Origin: Chitinophagales bacterium
GTDB lineage: Bacteria; Bacteroidota; Bacteroidia; Chitinophagales; Chitinophagaceae
Assembly (NCBI GenBank): GCA_026936105.1
Contig: JAIXKI010000024.1
Coordinates: forward strand, 153,995 to 217,994
Direction of reading: 5' to 3'
DNA length: 64,000 nt
Every line of letters begins with the position of its first letter. The stretch's first letter is position 1. A program made the position numbers and the translations under genes. The notes beneath the pieces were generated by a model. That model did not search any database, was not told the origin of the DNA, and saw only the letters and a program-made list of their open reading frames with translations. Below are positions 37,481 through 47,990 of the stretch, one piece after another.

Positions 37481-38705
37481 CTACATTTTTACAAACTCCA
37501 CCCTCCTGTTATTTGCCCTTCCTTCCGGTGAATCATTGTCGCTGATTGGTTTTGTATCACCAAAGCCTTTGGTTGTAAGTCGTGAAGCATCTACGCCCAT
37601 TTTTACCAATTGTGTTTTTACTGCTTCAGCTCTTTGTTGTGATAATGTCAGATTATGTGCTGCATTTCCGGTGTTATCGGTATGGCCGTCTATTTCAAAT
37701 TTCAAATCAGGATTAGTTTTTAAAACATTTACGATCATATTCAATGTGCCCATGCTTTCAGGTTTGATGTTGGATTTATCAATGTCGAAAGTTATTCCGT
37801 GGGTTACAATTTTTGCTTCGGTGAATTTTTTACCAATCATATTCATCGCACCTCCTTTTGCAGCACGAACATTGGTAATAATGATTGGGTTGGTAACATC
37901 ACCTATACCTGCAAATCCAAATGCGGTGGGAATAGCATTAAAATTGGGGATTACTAAAACCCGGTATTGATCAATATAACATTTTACCTGGCCGTTTTTA
38001 TAAATGAGCGCTGCATGATGCCATTTGTTGCGGTAAGTATCATCGTTTTCATTTGGGTAGTTGGCGCTAAATTCTGCCGGAAGCTCAAATGTAGATACCT
38101 CGCCACTTGTGCTAAACTGCACGTATCCCTCGGAGGCGTTGCCATCTTTATCTGTAAATTCAAATGCCACACCGGGTCCATAGCCTGCATTGGCATAATA
38201 ATCAAATTCAATAGTAAATGGATCGGTTAAATACGAAGTTGTTTTCATCCGTGGATACACCTGGCAATAATTTCCTTCTGTTAGGAGAAAGGCAGGTTTA
38301 CCATTTACTTTATTAATTACAGCTTGTCCTTTAGTAAGCGTCCAGTGTGAAGGAAATTCTCCATCCTGATCTTCTGTAAAATCATCCGCAAATAAAACGG
38401 TATCACCGGGAACAAAGTCATAGTTCTGATATGTTTTGAGCGATGCCGGGGCGGAAGTATCATTACTATTGCTAGCGGTATTTTTTTCAGTTTTTGAATC
38501 CGAGTCGGTATCTGAAGTGGAATTTGATTTCTTTTTAGTGGCATCTTCGGTTTTATCTAACCCCTTATCAATAGCTTCATCTGTCTTTTCATCTACACGC
38601 TGGTTTGTCTTGTCTTTGATTTTGTCTTTCAGTTTCTTAAAAAATTGTCCATTGGCAGTACCTGCAAAAACTGAGAAGATCAATAAAAAGCAACAATCTT
38701 TTCAT
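37481..38705 (-). CDS. OmpA-family protein with central LamG-like domain, copy 1 (frameshift in signal peptide)
   Basis: The open frame of 400 codons from a TTG at 38683 lacks a proper start. An ATG at 38705 begins a normal signal peptide, but one base too many in a T5 run (38685-38689) puts it out of frame. With T4 it would read MKRLLLLLIFSVFAG. After a charged K/D/E/T-rich linker (about residues 20-75) comes a LamG/concanavalin-like region ('FTEDQDGEFPSHWTL', 'PFTIEFDYYAN', 'NKWHHAALIY'). The C-terminal OmpA domain has GHTDNTG and 'RAEAVKTQLVKMGVDASRL', and should bind peptidoglycan. It is 19 bases upstream of family A. Confidence 0.8.
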
Positions 38706-38908
38706 ATAAATAAATTTTATAAAGTTGCTGCTTTATGACAGGCAAGTCAATCACAAAAAGTGTGAGACGGCCTCATCCGACCTTCTCCATAGGAGAAGGA
38801 CACCAGCACACAGATCCCATTATTGTTATGTAACTATTTTATTAAAATTTTCTAAAAGCATGGGCTGTGTGATGGCTTATCCCCCTTTGGGGGACCAAGG
38901 GGGCTATG

Positions 38909-39529
38909 CTATCTCCCATACACTTTATTCAGCGCTTCGGTTCTGCTTTGTACCTGGAGTTTTTCGTAAATTTTCCTGGCATGGCTGCGGATGGTTTCCA
39001 TACTCACTTTCATTTCATCGGCAATTTCTTTATAGCGCAGGCCTTTGGCAAGTGCTTTAAGAACTTCTTTTTCTTTCGGGGTGAGGATATCTGTTTCATC
39101 AATAGAATCTTTTTTCTGGAAAGAGGCAATGACCTTGCGGGCGATCTGGCTGCTCATGGGCGAGCCGCCATTATATACCTCAACGATGGCATCCAGAATT
39201 TTTGACGGAGCTGTTTTTTTCAGCAGGTAACCGCTGGCGCCTGCTTTCAACGATTCAAAAATATTTTCATCGTCTTCATACACAGTGCTCATGATGAATT
39301 GTGTCCGGGGACAAAGACCTTTTAATTTTTTTACAGCTTCAATCCCGTTTAAACCGGGCAGGTTGATATCCATCAACACCACATCAGGCGACAAAGCAGG
39401 GAGTTCTTCTATGGCCTGCTCGCCGGTAGCAAATGTTTTTTGACAACTGAAGCCTTCGCTCGAATCAATAAGAAGCTGAAGGCCTTCCCGGATTTCTTTG
39501 ATATCATCTATGACAACGACCTGTATCAT
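38909..39529 (-). CDS. NarL/FixJ response regulator, copy 1
   Basis: The 206 residues form a receiver domain with phospho-acceptor Asp54 (LMDINLPG), acidic pocket 'VIDD' at 6-9 and Lys in 'YLLKK'. A LuxR-type helix-turn-helix follows ('LTPKEKEVLKALAKGLRYKEIADEMKVSMETIRSHARKIYEKL' region, residues about 145-190). It is the partner of the histidine kinase 49 bases upstream and the likely controller of the genes downstream. Confidence 0.92.
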   Translation of the reverse strand: MIQVVVIDDIKEIREGLQLLIDSSEGFSCQKTFATGEQAIEELPALSPDVVLMDINLPGLNGIEAVKKLKGLCPRTQFIMSTVYEDDENIFESLKAGASGYLLKKTAPSKILDAIVEVYNGGSPMSSQIARKVIASFQKKDSIDETDILTPKEKEVLKALAKGLRYKEIADEMKVSMETIRSHARKIYEKLQVQSRTEALNKVYGR

Positions 39530-39578
39530 TTTTTCAAATATAGTAACTGCTATACTAAAACATCATCACAAAAAAGTG

Positions 39579-42560
39579 TTAGACGGATACCTTGATCTTC
39601 GTTTCTGTTCCTTTCCCTGGCTCAGATTTAATCTCATAGGTCCCTCCTATCTGCTGAATCCTGTTTTTCATATTGCTCAGCCCGTTTCCGAATTCCCTGG
39701 TTTGATTGACGTCAAATCCTTTTCCGTCGTCTTTTATGGTTAATTCAATACGGTTATCCGTGATTCCGATAGCCAGGGTTACTTTATCACACCAGGCATG
39801 TTTACCGATGTTATTGAAAGATTCTTTTACCGTCAGAAAAATATTCCTTCTTGTTTCTTCGGATAACCTGATCAACGGGAATTTTTCAGGAAAGATGAAT
39901 TGTGTTTCGACCATAAAAGGCTCAAAAAATTTCAAGGCATATTCCCGGATATATGAAGCCAGGCTTTCCAATGTATCATTCTTTGGGTTTAAAATCCAGA
40001 TAATATCCTGCAGGTTGTCCACTAATTCCCTTGATGATTCGGAAATATTTTCCAGTTGTTGTTTTGCTTTTTCCGGATCGTTGATTTGTTTTTTTACCAC
40101 TTCACTCATAATGGCAATTTTTGTCAGACCGCTTCCCAGATCATCGTGCATATCCCGGCTGATACGTCTCCGTTCTTTTTCAACTGCCTGTTCCTTTTCC
40201 AGTTTCAATAATTTTTCTTTCAGGTTTTTTTGTGAAATATAACTAACAATAATTCCAAAGAGTGAAACCAGTACCAATCCCGCAAGAAGAATGAACCAGG
40301 TTGCTTTCCAGAAGGGTTCCATTACCCGGAAAGGAACCGAAATAATATTAGAAGAAGCGACACCATTGGCACTGGAGGCTTTTAATTCAACTGTATAATT
40401 TCCAGGGGAAAGATTGGCGTATTGTATTTCACCCTTGTTACCGATATACCGCCAACCGGTATCAATACCTTTGAGTTTACAATAATATTCATTGCGTAAT
40501 GGATTGGAAAAATCAGGCAAAGCCCAGCGGAATGTAATATTATGACTGCGATAACTGAATTGCAGTGTTGAAATACTATCCCATGTAACAGGCTTTTCAT
40601 TTACAAGAATTTTCCTCAATTGTTCATTAGGAACTTTTGACACTGCAGTTAAAAATTTCTGAGGGTTAAAAGAAGTGATATAGTTATTGTTTGCAAATAA
40701 CATTGTTCCATTGCTGCGACAAAACAATGTTCCATCCATATCATTATTTAAAAGCCCGTCTGCTGTGGTAAACCTGCGAAATACATTGCTTGTTTCATTG
40801 TAAACCAATAATCCATTTTTAGTAATAAACCACCAGTTCCCAATTTTATCCGGACAAACATTATAAAGCTGTTTGTTCATTTCCGGTGGAATGGTGATTA
40901 TTTTTAATTGCCGGTTATTTTCATTCCACTTCAGCAATGCATCCGGTATGACACTATATAAAAACCCATTTTTGTAATAGATATTTCCTGTATGTACTGT
41001 TTCTCCTATTTGTTTTGAGAATGGTTTTGAGAATTTACCGGAATTTTTTTCATACAATATAATTCCTTCATCAAGGTCTGACATCCAGATATTCCCGTTT
41101 TTATCTTCAACGGCATCTGCAATCACTAATTTTTTTGGTTTACCTGCTTTCATGAGAAAATGATCCCATACATCTTTAAATTTTCCAGACGTAGTATCCA
41201 GCATCCAGATGCCTTCCCTCCAGGGAAAAACCCAAAGTCTTTTATTGCTGTCAAAAAAAAGATGCGTAATAAAATTTCTTGGAAGAGATGTGTTGTCATT
41301 ATTTTCATGAAAAAACCATTGCAAGTGCCCGGTTTCCATATTGTATTTCGCAATTCCTGCAGTAGTTCCCAGCCAAAGATTTTTATTAGCGTCAAAAATT
41401 AATGATAGTATAGCCGGATGCGTACCGGATTTTTTATCTATAGTTTCAAGATGGAATATAGGAGCAAAATCTTTTTTTAAATTCCAGTTATCATCATACA
41501 ACTTTAAAAAATTGTCAGACTCTCCGCCTACAAATGTTAACTGATTCCAGTCGGATAGTACTACAGCCTGGCTTGTGATCTCATTATTAAAAAAATGATG
41601 TTGAAAAAATTGTCTGCCGGGATTATAGACATAAAGTCCGGCTGATGAACCTAACCAAACCCATCCATCAGTTGAACGATAACAGGGAGAAAAATCAGGA
41701 ATTGCTGATAATGAACCGGGCAATGTATTTTGAAAAAATTGAGCATTGGTAGGATCGAAAGCAAGTAACTGCCCGTTCAGCCATAAAACAGTTTGTCCAT
41801 TTGGCTGAGTGGCTTCTGTAATAGAACTTACCGTGGTTGGATGTAAGGGCAATGTAGAATAATGGATAACCTTACCGCTTTGTTTGTCTAATTGCTCCAA
41901 CCCATTATCCCAATTGCCCACCCATATTTTTTTATCACTGCTTTCATATACATAGGTAAACAACTCATTATAGTCCGGATCATTTGCAGCGCTTATCTCT
42001 TTTCTGTAATGAAATGAATTCAGATCAAAAGACCATAGACCATTGCCCGAAGCAATCCAGAATTTATTTTCATCTTTATCTTTTATCAGATGTATTAATT
42101 TATTGCAATTGGCATTTTCGGCTTTTTTTGTTTCAGGATTATAATAAGCCCGGAAACTGTGAGATGCAGGATCAAACAAAAATAAACCTCCGTCAGTACT
42201 GCACCAGATATTTTGTTTTGATGTTATACAAATAGAATTGATATGAGAAGAGCTACCATAAGGGCTTGCATTTGGTAAATAGGAAATAAATTTATTTTCT
42301 TTCTTCAGGAAACAAGATAAACCAACGGGAGTACCTATCCAGATATTACCCCGCACATCTTCTGTCAGGCAAAGGATATTGCTGCTTATTAGTGATGCCG
42401 AATCATTTTTTTGATGTCTGAAAATTGTTATGGAAGACCCATCCAGCAAATTCAGCCCATCGGATGTTCCCACCCACAACAGACCGCTTTTGTCTTTTAA
42501 TACACACTGCACATGATCATCACTCAGTCCATTGGCTTCGAAATGGAATACAGAACAATA
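39579..42560 (-). CDS. Two-component-regulator-propeller histidine kinase, copy 1 (N-terminus broken)
   Basis: From GTG 42512 there are 977 residues, but homology to the other copy (NGLSDDHVQC) continues in frame up to a TAA at 42561-42563, so 42512 is not the true start. A hydrophobic, signal-like stretch (ALLIVIYYLISNF) is encoded in a different frame at about 42586-42630. This suggests indels in the signal region. Reg_prop blades (G-L-L-W-V-G-T) fill residues 1-600, then a Y_Y_Y domain, one membrane helix (735-760), HisKA_3 with RRRISRDMHDDLG (His789) and an HATPase domain with DDGKGF and FGNGLSNM. It is a periplasmic ligand sensor. Confidence 0.82.
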   Translation of the reverse strand, partial: YCSVFHFEANGLSDDHVQCVLKDKSGLLWVGTSDGLNLLDGSSITIFRHQKNDSASLISSNILCLTEDVRGNIWIGTPVGLSCFLKKENKFISYLPNASPYGSSSHINSICITSKQNIWCSTDGGLFLFDPASHSFRAYYNPETKKAENANCNKLIHLIKDKDENKFWIASGNGLWSFDLNSFHYRKEISAANDPDYNELFTYVYESSDKKIWVGNWDNGLEQLDKQSGKVIHYSTLPLHPTTVSSITEATQPNGQTVLWLNGQLLAFDPTNAQFFQNTLPGSLSAIPDFSPCYRSTDGWVWLGSSAGLYVYNPGRQFFQHHFFNNEITSQAVVLSDWNQLTFVGGESDNFLKLYDDNWNLKKDFAPIFHLETIDKKSGTHPAILSLIFDANKNLWLGTTAGIAKYNMETGHLQWFFHENNDNTSLPRNFITHLFFDSNKRLWVFPWREGIWMLDTTSGKFKDVWDHFLMKAGKPKKLVIADAVEDKNGNIWMSDLDEGIILYEKNSGKFSKPFSKQIGETVHTGNIYYKNGFLYSVIPDALLKWNENNRQLKIITIPPEMNKQLYNVCPDKIGNWWFITKNGLLVYNETSNVFRRFTTADGLLNNDMDGTLFCRSNGTMLFANNNYITSFNPQKFLTAVSKVPNEQLRKILVNEKPVTWDSISTLQFSYRSHNITFRWALPDFSNPLRNEYYCKLKGIDTGWRYIGNKGEIQYANLSPGNYTVELKASSANGVASSNIISVPFRVMEPFWKATWFILLAGLVLVSLFGIIVSYISQKNLKEKLLKLEKEQAVEKERRRISRDMHDDLGSGLTKIAIMSEVVKKQINDPEKAKQQLENISESSRELVDNLQDIIWILNPKNDTLESLASYIREYALKFFEPFMVETQFIFPEKFPLIRLSEETRRNIFLTVKESFNNIGKHAWCDKVTLAIGITDNRIELTIKDDGKGFDVNQTREFGNGLSNMKNRIQQIGGTYEIKSEPGKGTETKIKVSV

Positions 42561-42563
42561 TTA

Positions 42564-42842
42564 TTGCCTGCAACCTGCGCTGTCACCTGAAATTGCTTAT
42601 TAAATAATATATTACTATCAGTAAAGCCTTTTCAATTCATAAACTTAATGCCTGAATTTACAAAAGAAAATGTTTATGAATGAAAATAGGGCATTGAAAT
42701 ACTTACTATTTATTTTAATATTATTTGGTTACTCTCTTTTCATAAATACTTTTAGACTATTTACTTCCCAATACTACAGTAACTTAAAAAGTGACTTACA
42801 TTGTTTTGATTTATGGAAAACTTAATTTAATGTTTGGCCCTT
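42564..42842. other. Spacer between locus copies
   Basis: This A/T-rich spacer lies between the stop of the small beta-rich gene of copy 2 and the broken start of kinase copy 1. It holds the out-of-frame hydrophobic stretch at about 42586-42630. No clear promoter or terminator was seen. Confidence 0.4.
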
Positions 42843-43378
42843 TTACTCCGATCTTTTAATATTAAAACTTCCGCTCACATGGTAAAGCCCGCTATTTTTG
42901 CCAGAACTATCTTTTAGTGTTGCATCGAAAGTGCCAATAATGCTGTCGCCAATAGTGTTGGGATAGTGCGTAATGGTAATGCTACCCGGTGTCTGATCCA
43001 CATTCATCAGCATGGGGCCTGCCACTCCATTGAAGTCAATAGTAATAGACCCTAAAGGTGAATTACTATCTTTTGAGTTTAATGGAAACTTACCATTTCC
43101 AGCCGGGCTTGTTCGGAAGATGGCAGTGATGTCCATGGGAGTTCCATCTTCATTTTTAAACGTTGCACAACTGAAGTTGAAATCTATATGACCCGGGCCT
43201 CCATTTTTTGTTTCATTGCAACTGAAATTTGAATTTGGAAATTGAAGAAATTTATAGGTGATGGCTTTTTTGCCATTTGGAGTTACCACCAGGGTTGCCT
43301 CGCCATATTGAGCGTTGCAATGTTGAACGGACACTGTAGCTAACAGTGTGAAGGGTAACCATAAGATTAGTTTTTCAT
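42843..43378 (-). CDS. Small exported beta-rich protein (frameshift in signal peptide)
   Basis: The open frame begins at a GTG (43334), inside the signal peptide. The ATG at 43378 is one base out of frame because its A run is A5 (43371-43375) instead of A6. With A6 it would read MKKLILWLPFTLLATVSV and end its signal at CNAQ. The mature part of about 155 residues has two cysteines, and its C-terminal ~60 residues show ITITHYPNTIGDSIIGTFDA followed by VSGSFNIKR. This is the same strand pattern as in the first domain of family A (TVTRYD...VEGNFEG...IKGNFHTTR). It is the last gene of copy 2. Confidence 0.65.
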
Positions 43379-43433
43379 TTAAAATTTTTAAAATATTTTT
43401 AAAAATAATTAAAGATTTTTGACTGTTTCTAAT

Positions 43434-44558
43434 TTACAAGGATAATAACCGTTTACCCAACTTACCGGGTTCCGGTGTTTTACCTCCGTTTCTTAATACG
43501 ACTACACCACGGTCTTTTGCCGGTTCAAATCCAACCCAACTGCTGAAACCGGAATCAAGCCCGTCTTTTGAAATCAACAGCGAATCTCCCTGGTGCCATT
43601 CTTCCCATGCCATACCGATAGCATGATCATTGTCAACCCTGAAAAGTTCTTTGTGTGTTTTTTCAATTGCTTTAAATAATTTATCTGAAGGTTTCAGATC
43701 GCCGAGATTAGCCTGAATGAAACGAAGCATATCATCAACCGTGGTCCAAAGCCCGACCGGAGTGGTTTTCGGCGTGCCGTTATCTTCTGTATAACCTACG
43801 GCGCATCCATTGCTATACGGCTCACAAAACATTCCGGTATGTGTCATTCCCAATGGTTCAGTAATATTTTTTGCAAGTAATCTGGTGTAAGATTTTCCGC
43901 CAAGATTAACGGCTGCAAAGCCTACCAACGCAAAACCGAGGTTGGAATAAACATATTTTGTTCCGGGTGCATATTGAGGATGCCATGAATTTAAAAATTG
44001 TATCACCATTGGTTTCATAGGATGGTCTCTGAAAAGATTGGTGCCGATTCTGAAACTTGTATGTGGAAGTCTTCTCGGCAGTGCCGATGTGTGTGTTACC
44101 AATTCTTTCAAAGTGATTTTTCGGAACGGCGCTTTGTTGTTTACAGTAATCCCGTTTTCTGCAGTAATATAATCTGCAGCAGGATCATCTAATTTTGCTT
44201 TGTTCTCATTGAGCGAAAAAGCAAGCAATATTGAATTAAATACCTTTTCAACGGAGCCCATAGCAAAAATAGTTTCGCCGGTTACCGGTGATTGCTGTTT
44301 ATCGCCGGTATTGCCGCTTACCAATACATAAGATTTTCCATTTTCATAAATACCAACGGCAACACCCGGAGCGCCTGTATTCTGGCGGTAATTGTCAATG
44401 ATTTTTTGCGCTTTTTGTATAAATTCAGGTTGGAGTCTGTCCGTCCTGTTTTCCTTTGGGACGGCCTGTGCTTCAACATTGGTGATGCAAAATGGCATCA
44501 TCAAATACATTAAGACGAGTAAGATTGTGGTAAACGAATAAATTATTGACTTTTTCAT
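43434..44558 (-). CDS. Serine hydrolase of the beta-lactamase / D-Ala carboxypeptidase (class C) fold
   Basis: The 374 residues carry a signal peptide ending NVEAQ. The Beta-lactamase fold motifs are SxxK as SVEK ('AMGSVEKVFNS', about residue 102) and YxN as YSN ('YVYSNLGFALVG', about residue 204). The canonical third motif (KTG/HxG) is not obvious. It may act on peptidoglycan peptides, esters or small lactams. The family has many esterases, so resistance should not be assumed. It lies 54 bases after the coiled-coil gene in locus copy 2. Confidence 0.85.
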   Translation of the reverse strand: MKKSIIYSFTTILLVLMYLMMPFCITNVEAQAVPKENRTDRLQPEFIQKAQKIIDNYRQNTGAPGVAVGIYENGKSYVLVSGNTGDKQQSPVTGETIFAMGSVEKVFNSILLAFSLNENKAKLDDPAADYITAENGITVNNKAPFRKITLKELVTHTSALPRRLPHTSFRIGTNLFRDHPMKPMVIQFLNSWHPQYAPGTKYVYSNLGFALVGFAAVNLGGKSYTRLLAKNITEPLGMTHTGMFCEPYSNGCAVGYTEDNGTPKTTPVGLWTTVDDMLRFIQANLGDLKPSDKLFKAIEKTHKELFRVDNDHAIGMAWEEWHQGDSLLISKDGLDSGFSSWVGFEPAKDRGVVVLRNGGKTPEPGKLGKRLLSL

Positions 44559-44612
44559 TTTATACTTTTTTATTAGTTGGATTTGATTCGATTAATAGGT
44601 TTGACAAACTCA

Positions 44613-45925
44613 TTACTTCGCTATCAACTCCTCCAATTTATCCTGATTCACCTGCTGAATAATTTCCCATTGCTTTTTTGCAATCGGATCTGTTCCTTTA
44701 TCATCATATTTCATCACGATCAACTGAATATCTGAAGGACGGGTTTTGTCAAAATATCCTGTGTTATAACAATAGACTGCTTTTCCGCTCTTATCTCCGG
44801 GAGGAAGTAAAGCGATAAATTTTTCATCCCACTGGTCTGAAAAGTTCATTTGGTCTCCGGTAGGCTGATCGGAATATAACGACCCTGCCTTTACATAAGC
44901 CTGTTGATTTTTTTGTTCATTTGTGAGGTGAGCATATTCATTTGAAATTTGTTGAATCTTTTGTGCAGCTTCGTTCATAAACTTTTTATCCTTATCCACA
45001 GCAGCTTGGTAGCTGAGGGATAATTCATTATTGAACTGTTGCTGTTGACTGGATTTGAGTTGCACTATTATTTTTTTGAATGTTTCGATTTGTTGTCTGT
45101 CATTCCGGATAATAGACTGGATCATACTTTTATCATGGCTGTCCGCTGTTTTCAGATCTTCCTGCCTATCGGTAATGTCATCTTTCAAACCTTTTATATT
45201 ATCATTCAATTCTTTTATTGAACTGTTCGATCCTGATGATGCGGTTGATAGATTGCCCTGATCCGTTTCCAAATCTTCCTTATTTTCTGCTAATATTCCT
45301 TCGTAATATTTTTTTTGTCTCGTCAGGAATTCACCAATGGTATAAGGACGAAATAAAGGTTTTTGTTTATGAATGATCTCAATGGTTTGGTCGTCATTGG
45401 TAGATATGATAACATGGCTACTTTCCTTTGCATTTGAATAATGCAATGTGTCAGTAAAATATTCGTGCTTTCCAAAAAGTACGGTGGGATCATTTACATA
45501 AGCCCACACCATTAATCCGGTTTCTGTGGATAGATCAATTGTGTTTGGATCTGAAAGATCGGCATAATAGGTAAACATCCAAACCCTGAGCCATCCATAA
45601 TACATTCCGCCGGATTTATTGTGATAGGAATTCATTTGATACCATGCGTCAAATCCCACCGGAGGATTCAAGTCCGGTACTGCTTTCGCTAAATAAAAAA
45701 GTTTCATCAGGTTAGCGTCAATTCCGGAATAGTTCGCCGGTAAATTATTTTGTTCCGGATCGTCCGAACTAAAATTATTATGTCCAATCAGGGGATGATT
45801 CCCGTTTACCCTACCGTTGTATCCATCACGCATAGAAATTTTGCCGATGACTTTTTCGGGATTCTTTTCTTGCGCCATCAAAAACTTAACTGCAAAAGCA
45901 GCACGAGAAATGGAAATAGTTTCAT
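44613..45925 (-). CDS. Exported coiled-coil protein of locus copy 2 (frameshift in signal peptide)
   Basis: The open frame starts at a TTG (45881) inside the signal peptide. ATG 45925 starts MKLFPFLVLLLQLS but runs into TGA because a T run is T5 (45880-45884). With T6 it would continue FLMAQEKN, a perfect signal end. Mature parts are an aromatic-rich domain ('YYGWLRVWMFTYYADLSD'), a coiled coil of about 130 residues rich in Q, K, D and E, and a C-terminal domain ending WEIIQQVNQDKLEELIAK. That end recalls the IDWxKLN end of family A. No family is recognised. Confidence 0.65.
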
Positions 45926-45981
45926 AATGTAATTTTAAAAACCTAATTTGTTATTTTTTCTACTTTAATTTTGATGGAAGT

Positions 45982-47882
45982 TTACACCCCGCCTATAGAA
46001 GCTTCCTTACTTTCATTGAATGATTGTACACTGTCCAGAAAAAAATTGCCTTCATTTCTTATTATTGCAGCGCCGGGAACCACTTGTGCCATTGCCGCAT
46101 TACCTGTTGCTTCTTCATCGCCAAGCTCTGACATTTGTTCTTTTCCCAAGTCCTGATTAAATTGTTTTGAACCTGCATATCCCGAATCATTCATTACCTT
46201 GTTGCTTATATCTGCGCTCGTTTGTTTCGTTTGATTGCTGATGTTTGCGATATTGCCGCCGATTTGTTGTTGAAGAGACATTGCTTTTTGCAGATCAGCC
46301 TGGCCCTGTTTTGTTTTAAAATAATTAGGATCGTGCATGTGCGCCTCTGACTGTTTAGCGAAAGCCATTTGATTCTTTGCATTAGATATATTCTTTTGTG
46401 CATTTTGCATCGCTACCTGTCCATTGTCTTTGGCCATAAAATAATTCAATACATTCAGGTTGGTGACTGCACTTATTGCAATGGCATTTTTTGCATCATT
46501 ACCCGGGCTCCCGATCCGGGTGGTAGTACCGGGTGAATAAGTCACTGCCCCCTGATCTATATCAACGGTCTCAATAACAGTTTTATCTCCGGAAACTATT
46601 CTCCACACCACTTTTCCTTTCTGTGGACTCGTGTAATTCAGGTAAACAGTTCCATTTCCGGATGAATTCGATTTATCCATCTTTCCAATGGAAAACAAAA
46701 AAGGAAAAGTATAAGAGTAAGGCTCAATCAGTTTACCGCTGCGGCCATCTTTATTTGCATAAATACCTTTTTCAACTGTTACTTGCATATTGCGGGTTTT
46801 ATCCAACGGTTCCAGCATGTATGTTCTATCGGGAAGCCCCTTTAGTATTGCCGTACATTCACCATGCAGTTTAATATCCTGTCCTGCTTCCGGAATGGTT
46901 TGCTCTGCATCCATCTTTATTTTATATTCATCCTCCGCTACAACGATATTTGGCTGGTCGCCGCATTTTAAAACATGATACCCTGATTTTCCATTTACTG
47001 AAGTGAACGTCATATCCGGATACACTTCTGTTTGCCCGTTTTTCTCCCCGGTATAAAAGTGATGATGGCCTGGCCGTTGCGTTTTTTGAAAGCTGCTCAT
47101 TGTAATATTTTACTGAATCATATATCATCTTTCCGTAAGTGGTATTGGGATCGAGCGTCAGCTTCAGGTGGAAGAGGTCTATGGTTATCGGCAAGGCGGA
47201 AGTGGTAGAAACGGCCGAATTAAATGCGTTCTCTTCTTTGTCTATACGCCAGCCTGCATTTTGTACCGGCTGCAATAAAGCGTTCTGCAAAATTTTTCAC
47301 TGATTTGCTGATGACAGGTTTTTCCGCAAGTCTTTGCTTTCTTACATCATAGGGCGCTATGCCGGAGCGGGTGGTTTTAAAATTTCCTTTTACGGCGATG
47401 GTAACCGTTTGTTGCAGCCATGCCAGATATGCCTGCATCGTTCCATGAAATGTTCCTTCAATGATGCCGCCTTTTTTATTGTCGTAACGGGTAATTGTAA
47501 TGGTAAAATCTTTTGCGTATGCCTGCAATGTGTAGCCATATACTTTGGGGTTGGTATTGTACGATAAGTAAGCAAAGAGGGAATTGTTTTTATCGTTTTC
47601 GTCTTTCTGCGTCCAGCGCCAGTTTTTTACTTTCGTGGGAAAGGTTATGTCATTGAGATCATCAGAACCTTTACCCATAAAGTCTCTTATATGCCCATAA
47701 GCTTCATCGAGGTCATCCGGATCGTCTTCCTCAATCGGGTCGCAGTTTAGCAGTGTAGTTTTATTCAGGTTTAATTCTTTGCATTGAAATGAAAGAGAAC
47801 CTTGAGCAAAGACAAGCCGAAAGTTCATACAGCAAATAAATAAGAACAAACAAAAAAAACTGCTGGTCATCCTGAATAGCAT
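45982..47882 (-). pseudogene. Fusion of a family A front with a family B back, two frameshifts
   Basis: Three overlapping frames make one ~630-residue protein. Frame one (47882-47220) has a signal peptide ending VFAQ and matches family A copy 1 very closely (FQCKELNL, EEDDPDDLDEAYGHI, YNTNPKVYGYTLQAYAKDF). An extra G at about 47273 (ttt att g cag, against ttt att caa in the copy) moves to the second frame (QPVQNAGW). An A6 run (47082-47087), one base too long, moves to the third, which gives LSKTQRPGHHHFY. The back part resembles family B: the domain with GECTAILKGLPDRTYMLEP and NYFKTKQGQADLQ against NYFKTAQGKKDL. It is either a decayed gene or an assembly error. Removal of both bases restores one frame. 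Confidence 0.7.
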
Positions 47883-47990
47883 TTAAAAAAATTCTTTTTA
47901 GTTATCAATAATTCTATTTAAGAAGAGGGGCCATTCCCTTTATTATTTTATTTAAAACTCTTTTTCCCATTGATGTTTGTTTTAATCCTC

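Noticed and set aside
42843-42900. Locus copies bounded by a recognisable insertion sequence
   Set aside because: No transposase or integrase gene and no clear long terminal repeats were found at either end.
43434-44558. Beta-lactamase resistance gene
   Set aside because: The SxxK and YSN motifs are present but no clear third motif, and the fold includes many esterases and peptidases. The context is an envelope locus.
47082-47087. Programmed frameshift at the A6 run of the fusion gene
   Set aside because: A second frameshift at about 47273 has no slippery sequence, so decay or sequence error is simpler.
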